A stretch of 57,083 nt of DNA from an uncultured Bacteroidales bacterium (lineage in GTDB: Bacteria; Bacteroidota; Bacteroidia; Bacteroidales; Bacteroidaceae): assembly GCA_902779535.1 (NCBI GenBank), contig CACZBX010000012.1:1-57083 (forward strand). Reading direction: 5' to 3'. Shown here piece after piece: positions 28,562-38,972 of this stretch (position 1 is the stretch's first letter; the number at the start of each line of letters is the position of its first letter). The notes under the pieces were generated by a model. The model saw nothing but the letters and a program-made list of their open reading frames with translations. It made no database searches and was not told the DNA's origin. The translations under genes and the position numbers were made by a program.

Positions 28562-29425
28562 ATGAGAAAGAGTGTCGTATTGTTGACCTGTATTGTCTTT
28601 ATGCTTGTCGGATGCGATAAGGCAACCGATCATAAAGGGAAGACTCCTATCGTCGAGGTGTATGGGCAATATTTATACGAGGAGGATCTGCGCTCGGTTA
28701 TTCCGGTTAATTTGCCGAAGACAGATAGTATCCAGTTTGCTAAGCAATATGTGGATGCGTGGGTGGAGGACGTCCTTTTCACTCGTGTCGCAGAAAAAAA
28801 CATTGCAACGGGAGAGAAAATAAACCAAATGGTTGAGGCATACCGGCGGTCTTTGATTCAGCATGCGTATCAAGATGAGTTGGTGCGTCAGAAATTGAGG
28901 AATACCATTGAAGATGAGGAGGTCGAGACCTATTATAATGAGCATAAGGAATTATTCCGGCTTGAATCTCCACTGATCAGAGGCTTGTTTATAAAGGTAC
29001 CCCTACATGCCAAAGATGTGAACATGGTTCGCCGTTGGTACCGCCAAAAGACACAGGATGCGATTGACAATTTGGAAAAGTACAGTGTCGGGAACGCGGT
29101 GGTGTATGAGTATTTCTATGATCAATGGAAGAGTGTGGAGGAAGAAATGGGAAAGTTCCCACCATCCTCATGGAAAAATGATTTGAATTATTTGAATACA
29201 AATCGGAACGTCGAAGTACAGGATTCGGAATACTATTATTTCCTGCATGTAGAGGATTTCTTGGCAAAGGGTGAGGTTCAGCCTCTGGACTTTGCAAAGG
29301 ATGAGATAAAAGAGTTTTTAATGAATCTGAAGCGGGTTGATTTTATCAACCAAATCAAAAAAGAATTGGTTGAGGACGCTACGGAGAAACATGATATAAA
29401 GTATTATTTGAATTCAGAAGAGTAA
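28562..29425 (+). CDS. Periplasmic SurA-like lipoprotein without clear parvulin domain
   Basis: A 287-residue lipoprotein (signal ends VGCDK, Cys18). The middle is helical with KQYVDAWVEDVLFTRVAEKNI and EDEEVETYYNEHKELFRLESPLIRGLFIKVP, which matches the helix-then-strand join of PpiC/SurA proteins, but the isomerase core is not recognisable. It sits between two parvulin-type genes with gaps of 34 and four bases, so a role in outer-membrane protein folding with them is likely. Naming a specific function is not justified. Confidence 0.75.
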   Translation: MRKSVVLLTCIVFMLVGCDKATDHKGKTPIVEVYGQYLYEEDLRSVIPVNLPKTDSIQFAKQYVDAWVEDVLFTRVAEKNIATGEKINQMVEAYRRSLIQHAYQDELVRQKLRNTIEDEEVETYYNEHKELFRLESPLIRGLFIKVPLHAKDVNMVRRWYRQKTQDAIDNLEKYSVGNAVVYEYFYDQWKSVEEEMGKFPPSSWKNDLNYLNTNRNVEVQDSEYYYFLHVEDFLAKGEVQPLDFAKDEIKEFLMNLKRVDFINQIKKELVEDATEKHDIKYYLNSEE

Positions 29426-29429
29426 TGAT

Positions 29430-30788
29430 ATGAACAAGAAAGTTTATGCATTCATGCTATTGTTATTCACCGCAATTACGGTATATGGTCAGAATAATGT
29501 CATCGATGAAGTCGTTTGGGTTGTCGGTGACGAGGCTATCTTAAAGTCAGAGGTAGAGAATGAACGTCTGAATGCTCAGTATGAAGGGCGAAGGATAGAT
29601 GGTGATCCGTATTGTGTGATACCTGAACAGATGGCTATTCAGAAGTTGTTCCTTCACCAAGCAGAGTTAGATAGTATTGAGGTATCTGAGCAAGAGGTCA
29701 TCAGCATGGTAGAGCGGCGTACAAATATGATGATTGAGAATATTGGTACCAAAGAGAAAATGGAGGAATATTTCAATAAGTCAATGTCGCAGATCCGTGA
29801 GATGCTTCGTGAAAATGAGCGTGAATCACAGACAGTACGTAAGATGCAACAGAGCCTGATTGGCGAAATAAAGATTGTACCTGCTGAAGTCCGTCGCTAT
29901 TTCAAGGATCTTCCAGCTGATAGTATTCCTTTTATACCTACACAGGTGGAGGTACAGATTATCACGATGGAACCAAAGATTCCTCAGTCGGAAATTGACC
30001 GTGTAAAACAAACTTTGCGTGATTATACGCAGAAGATTACTTCCGGTGAGATGCCGTTCTCTGTTCTGGCTCGTCTGTATTCTGAAGATGAAGGATCAGC
30101 ACGTCGAGGTGGAGAACTTGGCTTTATGGATAAGGCACAATTGGTACCGGAATATGCGAATGTGGCTTTCAACTTGTCGGACCCGAATAAAGTATCGAAG
30201 ATTGTTGAATCAGAGTTTGGCTATCATATCATTCAGTTGATTGAAAAACGAGGTGACCGTATTAATACCCGTCACATTTTGTTGAAACCGAAAGTAGATG
30301 AAAAAGAGTTGGAAGCTTCTTTGGTTCGGTTGGATTCCATTGCCAAGGAAATTCGTAATGAGAAGTTCACTTTCGATGACGCAGCTACCTATATCTCCCA
30401 AGATAAGGATACACGTGCTAATCATGGATTGATGGCGAATCAGGAAACGGGGACAGCCCGCTTTGAAATGGCCCAGCTGGCTCAGAGCTCTCAAGAGGTG
30501 GCAAAGGTTATTGAGAAGATGCATGTAGGCGAGATCTCTGATCCGTTTGTCATGATTAACAATAAAGGAAAGGAAGTCTGTGCCATCGTGAAACTAAAAA
30601 GCCGTATCGAAGGCCATAAGGCAACCATCACCGAGGACTACCAGCGGCTGAAGGCTATTGTCATGGAGAAACGAAGCAATGAGATCCTTGACAAGTGGAT
30701 ACGCGAGAAGTTGAAAACTACTTATGTGCGTATCAATGAGAAATGGAGAAATTGTGAATTTAAATATCCTGGTTGGATAAAGGAATAA
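29430..30788 (+). CDS. surA: SurA-like periplasmic peptidylprolyl isomerase
   Basis: A 452-residue SurA homologue that helps fold outer-membrane proteins. The signal is MNKKVYAFMLLLFTAITVYGQ. The N-terminal chaperone domain has DEVVWVVGDEAILKSEVENE. The first parvulin domain (about 170-272) is well conserved: VEVQIITMEPKI, FSVLARLYSEDEGSARRGGELGFM and SEFGYHIIQLIEKRGD. The second (about 275-390) starts NTRHILLKP and keeps ISQDKDT but is less conserved. Gaps to neighbours are very short, so it is cotranscribed with the other two chaperone-like genes and the LptA-like gene, linking outer-membrane protein and LPS assembly. Confidence 0.93.
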   Translation: MNKKVYAFMLLLFTAITVYGQNNVIDEVVWVVGDEAILKSEVENERLNAQYEGRRIDGDPYCVIPEQMAIQKLFLHQAELDSIEVSEQEVISMVERRTNMMIENIGTKEKMEEYFNKSMSQIREMLRENERESQTVRKMQQSLIGEIKIVPAEVRRYFKDLPADSIPFIPTQVEVQIITMEPKIPQSEIDRVKQTLRDYTQKITSGEMPFSVLARLYSEDEGSARRGGELGFMDKAQLVPEYANVAFNLSDPNKVSKIVESEFGYHIIQLIEKRGDRINTRHILLKPKVDEKELEASLVRLDSIAKEIRNEKFTFDDAATYISQDKDTRANHGLMANQETGTARFEMAQLAQSSQEVAKVIEKMHVGEISDPFVMINNKGKEVCAIVKLKSRIEGHKATITEDYQRLKAIVMEKRSNEILDKWIREKLKTTYVRINEKWRNCEFKYPGWIKE

Positions 30789-30793
30789 CGATT

Positions 30794-32464
30794 GTGAAAG
30801 GAAAAACGAATCAGCAATATGATGGGCATAGGATTCTTTTGGTAAGTTTCCTGTGCCTTTTTGCCCTCTGTCTTTTAGCTCAGGTCAACCCAACGGGCAG
30901 GAAACCTCAAGGGAAGACGGCTAAAAGCAAGGTCTATTTGCTTCATTCTGATGTCCTGAAGAAAAGTCCCAAGAATCCTGATCCGGATGCTCAGATCCTG
31001 GTCGGAAATGTCATCTTTCGGCATGATAGCATCTATATGTACTGCGATAGTGCTTGCTTCTATGAAAAGTCTAATTCATTGGAGGCCTATGACAATGTGC
31101 GTATGGAACAAGGTGACACGTTGGCCTTGTATGGAGATTATTTGTTCTACGATGGGAATACCCAAATCGCACAGGTCCGTAATCATGTTCGTCTGGAGAA
31201 TCGCAATACAACATTGCTTACGGATAGTTTAAACTACGACCGTCTCGAGAACTTAGGCTATTATTTTGATGGAGGTTCCATGATGGATGAGGAAAATGTG
31301 CTGACATCTGATTGGGGAGAATATAATATTTCCACAAAGGAAGCTGTCTTTAACTACAGTGTCCAGTTGGAAAACCCTAAGTTTACCCTCTACTCGGATA
31401 CACTTCGTTATAGCACGATTTCCAAGATTGCCACCATTGTGGGGCCGACCAATATTGTCAGCGATCAGAATCATATCTATTCGGAACTGGGTCATTATAA
31501 TACGCAGAACGGACAGGCCGAACTGTTAAACCGATCGGTCATTACGAACGAGGGTAAGATTATGATAGGCGATAGCCTGTTCTATGATCGTGAAAAGATG
31601 TATGGCGAAGCCTTTAATAATATCGAATATACCGATACCATCAATAAGAACGTGCTGACGGGAAATTACGGCTATTACAATGACTCTACAAAATATGCTT
31701 TTGTGACTGATAAGGCCGTGCTTACCGACTACTCCCAAGGGGATAGCCTGAGCCTTCATGCAGATACATTGAAGATGATTACTTTCTTTGCTGATACGGA
31801 CTCGATGTTCCGTGAAGCACGGGCTTATTTCAAGGTACGTATTTTCCGAAATGATGTCCAGGGGGTATGCGACTCATTGGTCTTCTCCTCAAAAGACAGC
31901 TGCCTGATCATGTATCATGAACCGGTGCTTTGGCATGAGCAACAGCAGTTATCCGGTGAAGAAATACGTATCTATATGAATGATAGTACCATCGATTGGG
32001 CGCATATCCAGAATCAAGCTTTTTCGGTCGAGAAACTCGATTCTGCTAAATACAACCAGGTGAGCGGAAAAGAGATAAAAGCTTATTTCAAGGGAGGCGA
32101 AATACGCCAGGTAGATGTGATAGGCTCGGTTCACTCCGTTTATTATTATATGGATGAGGACAGCACCTATGTCGGAATGAATAAGTTGGAGGCAAGTACA
32201 CTGAATATGTTCTTGGAGAATCGGAAGATGAAGAAAATCTCTATTTATCCCAAGCCTGTTGCAACGTTCTACCCGATGCTGATGATTCCGGAGAAGGATA
32301 AGAAACTAACTGGGTTCCTATGGTTGGATTATCTCCGTCCCAAGGATAAGTATGATATTATGGAATGGAAGTCCAGGATGGCCGGTGATGAACAAAAGAA
32401 ATCCAGTCGTTCAAATAAGATACCGTTGCCTAATCAAGAATTGTTTAAAAAGAAAACGAAATAG
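30794..32464 (+). CDS. OstA/LptA-like LPS-transport protein
   Basis: A protein of about 556 residues of the OstA-like (LptA/LptD N-terminal) family. It carries an N-terminal hydrophobic signal (HRILLVSFLCLFALCLLAQ) and repeated short beta-strand units typical of the OstA jelly-roll groove, such as GNVIFRHDSIYMYCDSACFYEKSNSLEAYDNVRMEQGDTLALYGDYL with many D-S/T-L repeats. It should bind lipid A or a related glycolipid in the periplasm. The start is uncertain: GTG at 30794 lies five bases after surA, while an in-frame TTG at 30773 would overlap surA by 16 bases. No ATG is available near the signal. Confidence 0.85.
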   Translation: MKGKTNQQYDGHRILLVSFLCLFALCLLAQVNPTGRKPQGKTAKSKVYLLHSDVLKKSPKNPDPDAQILVGNVIFRHDSIYMYCDSACFYEKSNSLEAYDNVRMEQGDTLALYGDYLFYDGNTQIAQVRNHVRLENRNTTLLTDSLNYDRLENLGYYFDGGSMMDEENVLTSDWGEYNISTKEAVFNYSVQLENPKFTLYSDTLRYSTISKIATIVGPTNIVSDQNHIYSELGHYNTQNGQAELLNRSVITNEGKIMIGDSLFYDREKMYGEAFNNIEYTDTINKNVLTGNYGYYNDSTKYAFVTDKAVLTDYSQGDSLSLHADTLKMITFFADTDSMFREARAYFKVRIFRNDVQGVCDSLVFSSKDSCLIMYHEPVLWHEQQQLSGEEIRIYMNDSTIDWAHIQNQAFSVEKLDSAKYNQVSGKEIKAYFKGGEIRQVDVIGSVHSVYYYMDEDSTYVGMNKLEASTLNMFLENRKMKKISIYPKPVATFYPMLMIPEKDKKLTGFLWLDYLRPKDKYDIMEWKSRMAGDEQKKSSRSNKIPLPNQELFKKKTK

Positions 32465-32466
32465 CT

Positions 32467-32763
32467 ATGGGTTGGTTTAGAATGGATAAGCCTCGTCCTT
32501 TCCATCACGAATATATCTATTATGATGAACGAAAGGAAAAACTGAAGAAGATCGAGGAAAATGCAAAACGTGAATTAGGAATGCTTCCTCCGAAAGAATT
32601 TAATCCAGAGGATATTCGTGGGAAGTTTGTTGAAGGGACAAAATACCTAAAGCGCCGGAAGGAGAGTGGAAGGAAACCTCTTTCCACGGCAACGTTATTG
32701 GTTGCTATTCTTGTACTGATCTATATCATGCGTTATCTCATAACGGGTGAGTTGTCTTTTTAA
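32467..32763 (+). CDS. Small membrane protein, function unknown
   Basis: A 98-residue protein with a charged N-terminal two-thirds (YYDERKEKLKKIEENAKRELG, then KYLKRRKESGRK) and one C-terminal membrane helix (about 74-92, TATLLVAILVLIYIMRYLI). This is the layout of a tail-anchored inner-membrane protein. It is encoded two bases after the LptA-like gene and 13 bases before mutL. Its place in this cluster suggests an envelope role, but no family function is known to me. Confidence 0.75.
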   Translation: MGWFRMDKPRPFHHEYIYYDERKEKLKKIEENAKRELGMLPPKEFNPEDIRGKFVEGTKYLKRRKESGRKPLSTATLLVAILVLIYIMRYLITGELSF

Positions 32764-32776
32764 ATAGGAGGAAGAG

Positions 32777-34618
32777 ATGAGTGATGTGATCCGTTTGCTC
32801 CCCGACTCAGTGGCAAATCAAATTGCTGCGGGAGAGGTCATTCAGCGTCCGGCTTCGGTCATCAAAGAATTGATGGAGAATGCTGTGGATGCAGGTGCAA
32901 CCCACATTGATGTAGTTGTGGCGGATGCAGGTAAAACATCCATTCAAGTCATCGATGATGGGAAGGGTATGTCGGAAACGGATGCGCGTCTGGCATTTGA
33001 GCGTCATGCCACATCCAAGATTCGTGAAGCATCCGACTTGTTCGCTCTTCGTACGATGGGATTTCGTGGAGAAGCGCTTGCATCAATTGCGGCAGTTGCA
33101 CAAGTTGAACTACGTACCAGAATGGCTGATGAGGAACTGGGCACAAGACTTGTGATCAGTGGCTCAAAAGTAGAAGGACAGGAGCCGATAGCTACACCCA
33201 AAGGGAGTAATTTCATCGTGAAGAACTTGTTCTACAATATTCCGGCCCGACGCAAATTCCTTAAATCGAACCATACGGAGCTTAACAATATCTTAGTCGA
33301 GTTTGAACGTATCGTATTGGTCAACCCGGAAATCTCTTTCACCTTGCATCACAATGATGTGGAAGTCTTTAATCTTCCTGCAAGCCTGAAACGCCAGCGT
33401 ATCATGGGAGTCTTTGGCAAGAAAATGGACCAAGACTTGTTGTCGATGAATGTTGATACGACCATGGTAAAGATTAACGGGTTTATTGGTCGTCCAGAGG
33501 CTTCGCGGAAGAAGGGAGCACGTCAATATTTCTTTGTCAACGGACGTTATATGCGTCATCCTTACTTTAACAAAGCGGTGGCTGATGCATATGAACATCT
33601 GATTCCCTCCGATGAAGAGGTCCCATATTTCATCTACTTTGATATCGATCCTGCCAATATTGACGTCAATATCCATCCTACGAAGACGGAGATAAAATTC
33701 GATAATGAATCGGCTATCTGGCAAATCCTGTCAGCGGCGGTCAAGGAAACCTTGGGCAAGTTCAATGAGGTGCCTTCTATTGATTTCGACACAGAGGGTA
33801 TGCCGGATATTCCTCCTTACGAGCCATTAAAGTACTCGAACGTTCAGCCTCCGAAGGTGTCGTATGACCCTTCATATAATCCGTTCGACAGAAACTCATA
33901 TTCACCGGCACGCCAGTCGACCAATCGTTGGGATGAACTGTATAAGGGACTGGAAAAGCAGGAGGATTTCTCAGATGAATGGATCGATCGAGGAGGACTT
34001 ACAGACGAGTTGGATAGTCTATATAAGGGAACAGAGGAACAAGGGAAAGAGGATCTTTCGTTCCAGAACTTCCAGTATAAGGGGAAGTACATCCTCACCT
34101 CGGTGAAATCGGGTTTGATGATCATCGATCAGCATCGGGCACATGTGCGTATCCTTTATGATCGCTATATGGATCAAATCAAACAGCAGAAAGGAGTTTC
34201 GCAGGGGCTGCTATTCCCAGAGATGGTTCAGATACCCGTGTCGGACGTCCCTATTATGCAAAGCATCATGGATGATATGTACAGCCTGGGATTTGATCTG
34301 ACTGATCTGGGTGGAGGAAGTTATTCCATCAGTGGTGTTCCTGCCGGTATTGAAGGGTTGAATGTGCCGACTTTAATACAAGACATGTTGCGTACGGCTG
34401 TCGAAAAGAGCGGAAAGGTGAAGGAAGAAGTACAAGGTACATTGGCCCTGACGATGGCTAAGTTGGCTGCAATCGTGGTAGGGCAAGTCTTGACGAATGA
34501 GGAGATGCAAAACCTCGTAGAACAGTTGCTCAGTACTTCCACACCAAACTATACCCCCGATGGTAATCCGGTCCTTTATGTCCTGAAAGACGATGAGATC
34601 GGGAAGTTCTTCAGATAA
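32777..34618 (+). CDS. mutL: DNA mismatch repair protein MutL
   Basis: MutL, 613 residues, the ATP-dependent coordinator of methyl-independent or strand-directed mismatch repair. The GHKL ATPase motifs are intact: [17 protein letters not shown], and [14 protein letters not shown], with KTEIKFDNE at the end of the N-terminal half. A variable linker (about 345-430) leads to the C-terminal dimerisation domain. The endonuclease motif DQHA(X)2E(X)4E is altered to [12 protein letters not shown], so nicking activity is doubtful. It is the last gene of the guaB operon, followed by a terminator. Confidence 0.98.
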   Translation: MSDVIRLLPDSVANQIAAGEVIQRPASVIKELMENAVDAGATHIDVVVADAGKTSIQVIDDGKGMSETDARLAFERHATSKIREASDLFALRTMGFRGEALASIAAVAQVELRTRMADEELGTRLVISGSKVEGQEPIATPKGSNFIVKNLFYNIPARRKFLKSNHTELNNILVEFERIVLVNPEISFTLHHNDVEVFNLPASLKRQRIMGVFGKKMDQDLLSMNVDTTMVKINGFIGRPEASRKKGARQYFFVNGRYMRHPYFNKAVADAYEHLIPSDEEVPYFIYFDIDPANIDVNIHPTKTEIKFDNESAIWQILSAAVKETLGKFNEVPSIDFDTEGMPDIPPYEPLKYSNVQPPKVSYDPSYNPFDRNSYSPARQSTNRWDELYKGLEKQEDFSDEWIDRGGLTDELDSLYKGTEEQGKEDLSFQNFQYKGKYILTSVKSGLMIIDQHRAHVRILYDRYMDQIKQQKGVSQGLLFPEMVQIPVSDVPIMQSIMDDMYSLGFDLTDLGGGSYSISGVPAGIEGLNVPTLIQDMLRTAVEKSGKVKEEVQGTLALTMAKLAAIVVGQVLTNEEMQNLVEQLLSTSTPNYTPDGNPVLYVLKDDEIGKFFR

Positions 34619-34635
34619 TTCAACTGAGTGATATA

Positions 34636-34667
34636 AAGAAGGGGTGTACCTAACGGTGCACCCCTTT
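34636..34667. terminator. Bidirectional terminator between mutL and mutB
   Basis: Arms aaggggtgtacc and ggtgcacccctt form a stem of twelve pairs with one wobble. It is followed by ttctt on the plus strand and flanked by A-rich sequence (T-rich on the minus strand). It serves the convergent mutL and mutB genes. Confidence 0.8.
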
Positions 34668-34686
34668 CTTCTATTTATAGCATGAA

Positions 34687-36855
34687 TTATGCTTCTTCAT
34701 CCAACAGGATCTCCATGATGTGACATGCTGCTTTAGCTACTGAAGTACCAGGGCCAAAGATGGCAGCAACACCAGCCTTGTACAAGAAATCATAGTCTTG
34801 TGCAGGGATAACGCCACCAGCGATTACCAAGATATCTTCACGTCCTAACTTCTTCAATTCTTCAATCAGTTGAGGAATCAAAGTCTTGTGACCTGCAGCC
34901 AAAGAGGATGCACCTACTACGTGAACATCGTTTTCAACAGCTTCGCGTGCAGCTTCTGCCGGAGTCTGGAACAATGGGCCCATATCGACGTCGAAACCAC
35001 AGTCGGCGTAACCTGTTGCAACAACTTTCGCACCACGGTCGTGTCCGTCCTGACCCATCTTTGCAACAAAGATACGAGGACGACGGCCTTCTTTCTTCGC
35101 AAACTTATCTGTCAACTCGCATGCTTTCTCAAAGTCGGAGTCGTTCTTGCTTTCTGATGAATACACGCCTGAAATAGTTCTAATTACTGCTTTATAACGG
35201 CCTACGACTTCCTCGCAAGCATCACTAATCTCACCTAATGTACAACGTAAACCAGCTGCCTTCACTGCCAAAGCAAGCAAGTTCTTTTTGCTCTTCTTGC
35301 CTTCGCTGAACTCACGAACACATTCCGTAATCTCTGCCAAAGCAGCCTTACATGCAGCTTCGTCACGGTTTGCACGAAGTTTCTTCAAACCTTCGATCTG
35401 CTCCAGACGAACAGCGGTGTTGTCGACCTCAAGGATGTCAATCGGATCTTCGTGATCCAAACGATACTTGTTAGTACCAACAATGGTCTGAACGCCTGAG
35501 TCGATACGAGCCTGGGTACGTGCTGCAGCCTCTTCGATACGCATCTTTGGAAGACCGGTCTCGATAGCCTTTGCCATACCACCCAGTTTCTCGATTTCCT
35601 GAATGTGTTCCCATGCCTTATGTACCAGTTCGTTGGTCAGGGTCTCAACATAATATGAGCCTGCCCATGGGTCAATCTGCTTGCAGACCTTGGTCTCGTT
35701 CTGGATATAGATCTGAGTGTTACGAGCGATACGTGCAGAGAAGTCGGTCGGGAGGGCGATAGCCTCATCCAATGCATTGGTGTGCAGGGACTGTGTATGA
35801 CCTAATACTGCTGCCATAGCCTCGATACAGGTACGACCTACGTTGTTGAACGGATCTTGCTCGGTCAGTGACCAACCTGAAGTCTGTGAGTGTGTACGAA
35901 GTGCCAAAGATTTCGGATCTTTTGCTCCGAAGCTCTTCACAATCTTTGCCCACAACAGACGGCCGGCACGCATCTTTGCAATTTCCATGAAGTGGTTCAT
36001 ACCGATTGCCCAGAAGAAAGACAAACGAGGAGCGAACTTATCAACAGGAATACCTGCGTTAACACCGGTACGGAGGTAGTCGATACCATCGGCCAAGGTG
36101 TAAGCCAACTCGATATCTGCTGTTGCACCTGCTTCCTGCATGTGATAACCAGAGATAGAGATAGAGTTGAACTTAGGCATGTTCTGTGAAGTATACTCAA
36201 AGATATCAGCGATAATCTTCATAGAGAATGCAGGTGGGTAGATATAGGTGTTACGCACCATGAACTCTTTCAAGATATCGTTCTGGATGGTACCAGCCAT
36301 TTCCTCCAACTTGGCTCCCTGTTCCAAACCTGCGTTGATGTAGAAGGCGAGGATAGGAAGAACGCCACCGTTCATGGTCATGGAAACGGACATCTTGTTC
36401 AAAGGAATACCAGCAAAGAGCACCTTCATGTTCTCCAGAGAACAGATAGATACACCAGCCTTACCAACATCACCCACTACACGGGCGTTATCTGGGTCGT
36501 AACCACGGTGGGTAGGAAGGTCGAATGCAACAGACAAACCTTTCTGACCAGATGCCAGGTTACGGCGATAGAATGCATTTGATTCCTCGGCAGTAGAGAA
36601 TCCGGCATACTGACGGATGGTCCACGGGCGGAACGGATACATCATAGAGTACGGGCCACGGAGGAATGGAGGAATACCTGCTGAATAGTCGAGGTGTTCC
36701 ATACCTTCCAGGTCTTCTTTTGTATATACAGGGCGAACTTCAATATGCTCCGGAGTCTTCCAGTTTGGCTTAATGTCGTTAGCCTTTAGCCAGTCTTGAC
36801 CGTTCTTGGCCTGAATACCAGCATAAATATCGATGTCTTTAAATTGTTTTCTCAT
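34687..36855 (-). CDS. mutB: Methylmalonyl-CoA mutase, large subunit
   Basis: The catalytic alpha subunit, 722 residues, of adenosylcobalamin-dependent methylmalonyl-CoA mutase, interconverting succinyl-CoA and (R)-methylmalonyl-CoA in propionate formation. The N-terminal substrate barrel has [26 protein letters not shown] and the tail of the barrel has [19 protein letters not shown]. The C-terminal B12-binding domain holds DGHDRG with the cobalt-ligand His605, then GASSLAAGH and [10 protein letters not shown]. Length is normal. It follows mutA by 17 bases. Confidence 0.98.
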   Translation of the reverse strand: MRKQFKDIDIYAGIQAKNGQDWLKANDIKPNWKTPEHIEVRPVYTKEDLEGMEHLDYSAGIPPFLRGPYSMMYPFRPWTIRQYAGFSTAEESNAFYRRNLASGQKGLSVAFDLPTHRGYDPDNARVVGDVGKAGVSICSLENMKVLFAGIPLNKMSVSMTMNGGVLPILAFYINAGLEQGAKLEEMAGTIQNDILKEFMVRNTYIYPPAFSMKIIADIFEYTSQNMPKFNSISISGYHMQEAGATADIELAYTLADGIDYLRTGVNAGIPVDKFAPRLSFFWAIGMNHFMEIAKMRAGRLLWAKIVKSFGAKDPKSLALRTHSQTSGWSLTEQDPFNNVGRTCIEAMAAVLGHTQSLHTNALDEAIALPTDFSARIARNTQIYIQNETKVCKQIDPWAGSYYVETLTNELVHKAWEHIQEIEKLGGMAKAIETGLPKMRIEEAAARTQARIDSGVQTIVGTNKYRLDHEDPIDILEVDNTAVRLEQIEGLKKLRANRDEAACKAALAEITECVREFSEGKKSKKNLLALAVKAAGLRCTLGEISDACEEVVGRYKAVIRTISGVYSSESKNDSDFEKACELTDKFAKKEGRRPRIFVAKMGQDGHDRGAKVVATGYADCGFDVDMGPLFQTPAEAAREAVENDVHVVGASSLAAGHKTLIPQLIEELKKLGREDILVIAGGVIPAQDYDFLYKAGVAAIFGPGTSVAKAACHIMEILLDEEA

Positions 36856-36872
36856 CTTTCAGTCCTCCAACA

Positions 36873-38723
36873 TTAAATACCAAGTTTCTTGTTATATTCT
36901 TTCAATGTCTCCAGAACATTACACTTCACGTGAATGAAGTTCTCAATACCGGCAGCCTTCAGGTCGTCCATGCAAGCAGGAGCACCGGCAACGACGAACA
37001 TAGCGCGGTTGTTCAGGTATTGGAATGCAGGAACAGCATATTCTGCATACTCATCATCGCTTGAGCAAAGTACAACGATGTCGGCACCAGCAGCCATAGC
37101 AGCGTCAACACCTTCCTCAACAGTCTTGAAGCCAAGGTTGTCGATGACTTTGTAGCCTGCACATGCCAAGAAGTTGCAAGAGAACTGAGCACGTGCCTGA
37201 CGCATTGCCAAGTTACCGATGGTCAGCATGAATGCAACCGGTACTTTCTTCTCTTCTGTCTCGATACGGAGATCTTCGAACTCAGCACCAAGACGAGTGC
37301 TCTTGATGGCCTTGAACGGAGTCTCTTCGGCGCTTGCGCAGCAGCACTTGCAGGTGTTGGCACGCTTGCCTTCTGATTTCTCGGTGAAGTTAGGGAATTG
37401 GTTTGTACCCAACAGGAACTCTTTACGCTTAGCGGCGTCAGCATGACGCTTCACGTTCGTAGCGTTGATGTCATCCTGAACGGTACCGTTCTTGATGGCT
37501 GCCAAGAAACCGCCTTCGTCTTCTACCTTCAGGAAGTTCTTCCAAGCAACGTCGGCCAAGCTGTTGGTCAAGGTCTCAATATAATAAGAGCCAGCTCCCG
37601 GATCCACTACTTGGTTGAAGTGACATTCTTCCTTCAACAGTAATTGTTGGTTACGGGCAATACGCTCTGAGAAGTCGGTCGGATCTTCATAAGTTACATC
37701 AAACGGAGTAACAACCATTGAGTGTACACCACCCAGTGCAGCACTCATCGCCTCAGTCTGTGAACGAAGCAGGTTCACATAGCTGTCGAATAAGGTCTGA
37801 TTGTACTTGGATGTGATGGCGTTCACGCACATCTTGCAAGCGCAGTCGCACTTCGGCTCGTATTGTTTTACAATCTGTGCCCAAAGCATACGTGCTGTAC
37901 GGAACTTAGCCAATTCCATGAAGTAGTTCTCGGATACACCCATGTTGAACTTGATCTTGCTTGCAGCCAAGTCAACAGGAACACCGGCGTCAACCAATTG
38001 TTGCAGGTATTCGTTACCCCAAGCCAGGGCGTAGCCTAATTCCTGTACGATGTAAGCACCGGCATTGTTCAATGCGATGGTGTTGACAGCGATGCAGCGG
38101 AACTTAGGATAGTCCTTGAAGATCTCAACCAATTGAGGAGCAACGGCAAGAAGTGATGTAGCGTCTTTTCCCTTCATCACGATCTTCTCCATTGGGTCAA
38201 AGTTCACTGAACCTACGATCTTTTCCTTGTCGTAACCTTTCTTCTCGAAATAAGCCGTCAAGATCTGCGCCAATTCCAACGTGTGACGTTGGCAGGTCTT
38301 GAAGTTTACCTCAACGACATCGCAAAGGATACCTTCCAGCAATGTCTCTACAAATTCAGCACTTACTTTGTCACCCGGAATACGGAATCCCAGTGAGTCG
38401 ATACCCTTGTTCAGGATATCCAAAGCCTTCTTGTTCGCTTCAGCAGCATCGTCTGCCACGATGTTCTGACGGATGTACCATGTGTTGTCCTTCTTGTTGT
38501 TACCACGTACGAATGGGAATTCTCCAGGAAGTGAATCCGGAGTCTTCAGTTTCAATACATCTTCACGCTGATAGAAGGGTTGCACATTAAATCCTTCGTT
38601 TGTTCTCCAAACTAATTTCTTTTCAAAATCGGCACCTTTTAAGTCTACCGTAATCTTGTCCAACCATTCTTGTTTTGAGACGGGTGGAAAGTCTGAAAAG
38701 AGTCTTTCTTTACTATCTGCCAT
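36873..38723 (-). CDS. mutA: Methylmalonyl-CoA mutase, small subunit
   Basis: The non-catalytic beta subunit, 616 residues, pairing with MutB. It has the mutase barrel fold (LFSDFPPVSKQEWLDKITVDLKGADFEKKLVWRT at the start, SQTEAMSAALGG and VVDPGAGSYYIETLTN later) but no DxHxxG B12 motif, as expected. Two cysteine clusters stand out: C292, C294, C296 and C299 in KCDCACKMC, and C458, C460, C461 and C462 in TCKCCCAS. It is the first gene of the mutAB operon, with a TATATTTG promoter element upstream. Confidence 0.97.
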   Translation of the reverse strand: MADSKERLFSDFPPVSKQEWLDKITVDLKGADFEKKLVWRTNEGFNVQPFYQREDVLKLKTPDSLPGEFPFVRGNNKKDNTWYIRQNIVADDAAEANKKALDILNKGIDSLGFRIPGDKVSAEFVETLLEGILCDVVEVNFKTCQRHTLELAQILTAYFEKKGYDKEKIVGSVNFDPMEKIVMKGKDATSLLAVAPQLVEIFKDYPKFRCIAVNTIALNNAGAYIVQELGYALAWGNEYLQQLVDAGVPVDLAASKIKFNMGVSENYFMELAKFRTARMLWAQIVKQYEPKCDCACKMCVNAITSKYNQTLFDSYVNLLRSQTEAMSAALGGVHSMVVTPFDVTYEDPTDFSERIARNQQLLLKEECHFNQVVDPGAGSYYIETLTNSLADVAWKNFLKVEDEGGFLAAIKNGTVQDDINATNVKRHADAAKRKEFLLGTNQFPNFTEKSEGKRANTCKCCCASAEETPFKAIKSTRLGAEFEDLRIETEEKKVPVAFMLTIGNLAMRQARAQFSCNFLACAGYKVIDNLGFKTVEEGVDAAMAAGADIVVLCSSDDEYAEYAVPAFQYLNNRAMFVVAGAPACMDDLKAAGIENFIHVKCNVLETLKEYNKKLGI

Positions 38724-38747
38724 AGTTTTTATTTGGTATTAATTAAA

Positions 38748-38872
38748 AGATATTTTAATCGACGTGCAAATATACAAAAACCTTTTATAATAGATATTTT
38801 AATCGAGGTTTTTCTTTTATAAATAAGGTATATTTTTGTCAAAATCGAGTTTTTTCACACAAGAACTCGATT
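38748..38872. promoter_or_regulatory. Repeated AATCGA sites between mutA and the YidE-like gene
   Basis: The 15-mer agatattttaatcga occurs at 38748-38762 and 38792-38806, 44 bases apart, on either side of the mutA -7 element. A 9-base inverted repeat aatcgagtt/aactcgatt follows at 38843-38851 and 38864-38872. All contain aatcga or its complement. They look like operator sites for an unidentified regulator. Confidence 0.55.
38767..38774 (-). promoter_or_regulatory. -7 element for mutAB
   Basis: The minus strand reads TATATTTG, an exact TAnnTTTG match, 44-51 bases before the mutA start. It is flanked by the two copies of agatattttaatcga. Confidence 0.65.
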
Positions 38873-38931
38873 CCTGCGAAGAAATACTCAAGTTTCTTCT
38901 TCTTTTATTCGATAAACTGGAGAGAAATCAC

Positions 38932-38939
38932 TACCTTTG
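38932..38939 (+). promoter_or_regulatory. -7 element for the YidE/AspT-like transporter
   Basis: TACCTTTG matches TAnnTTTG. The expected transcript start near 38947 rules out the in-frame ATG at 38937 and supports the ATG at 38973. Confidence 0.6.
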
Positions 38940-38972
38940 CAGACGATTTCAATGAGGTATTATTATATAATT

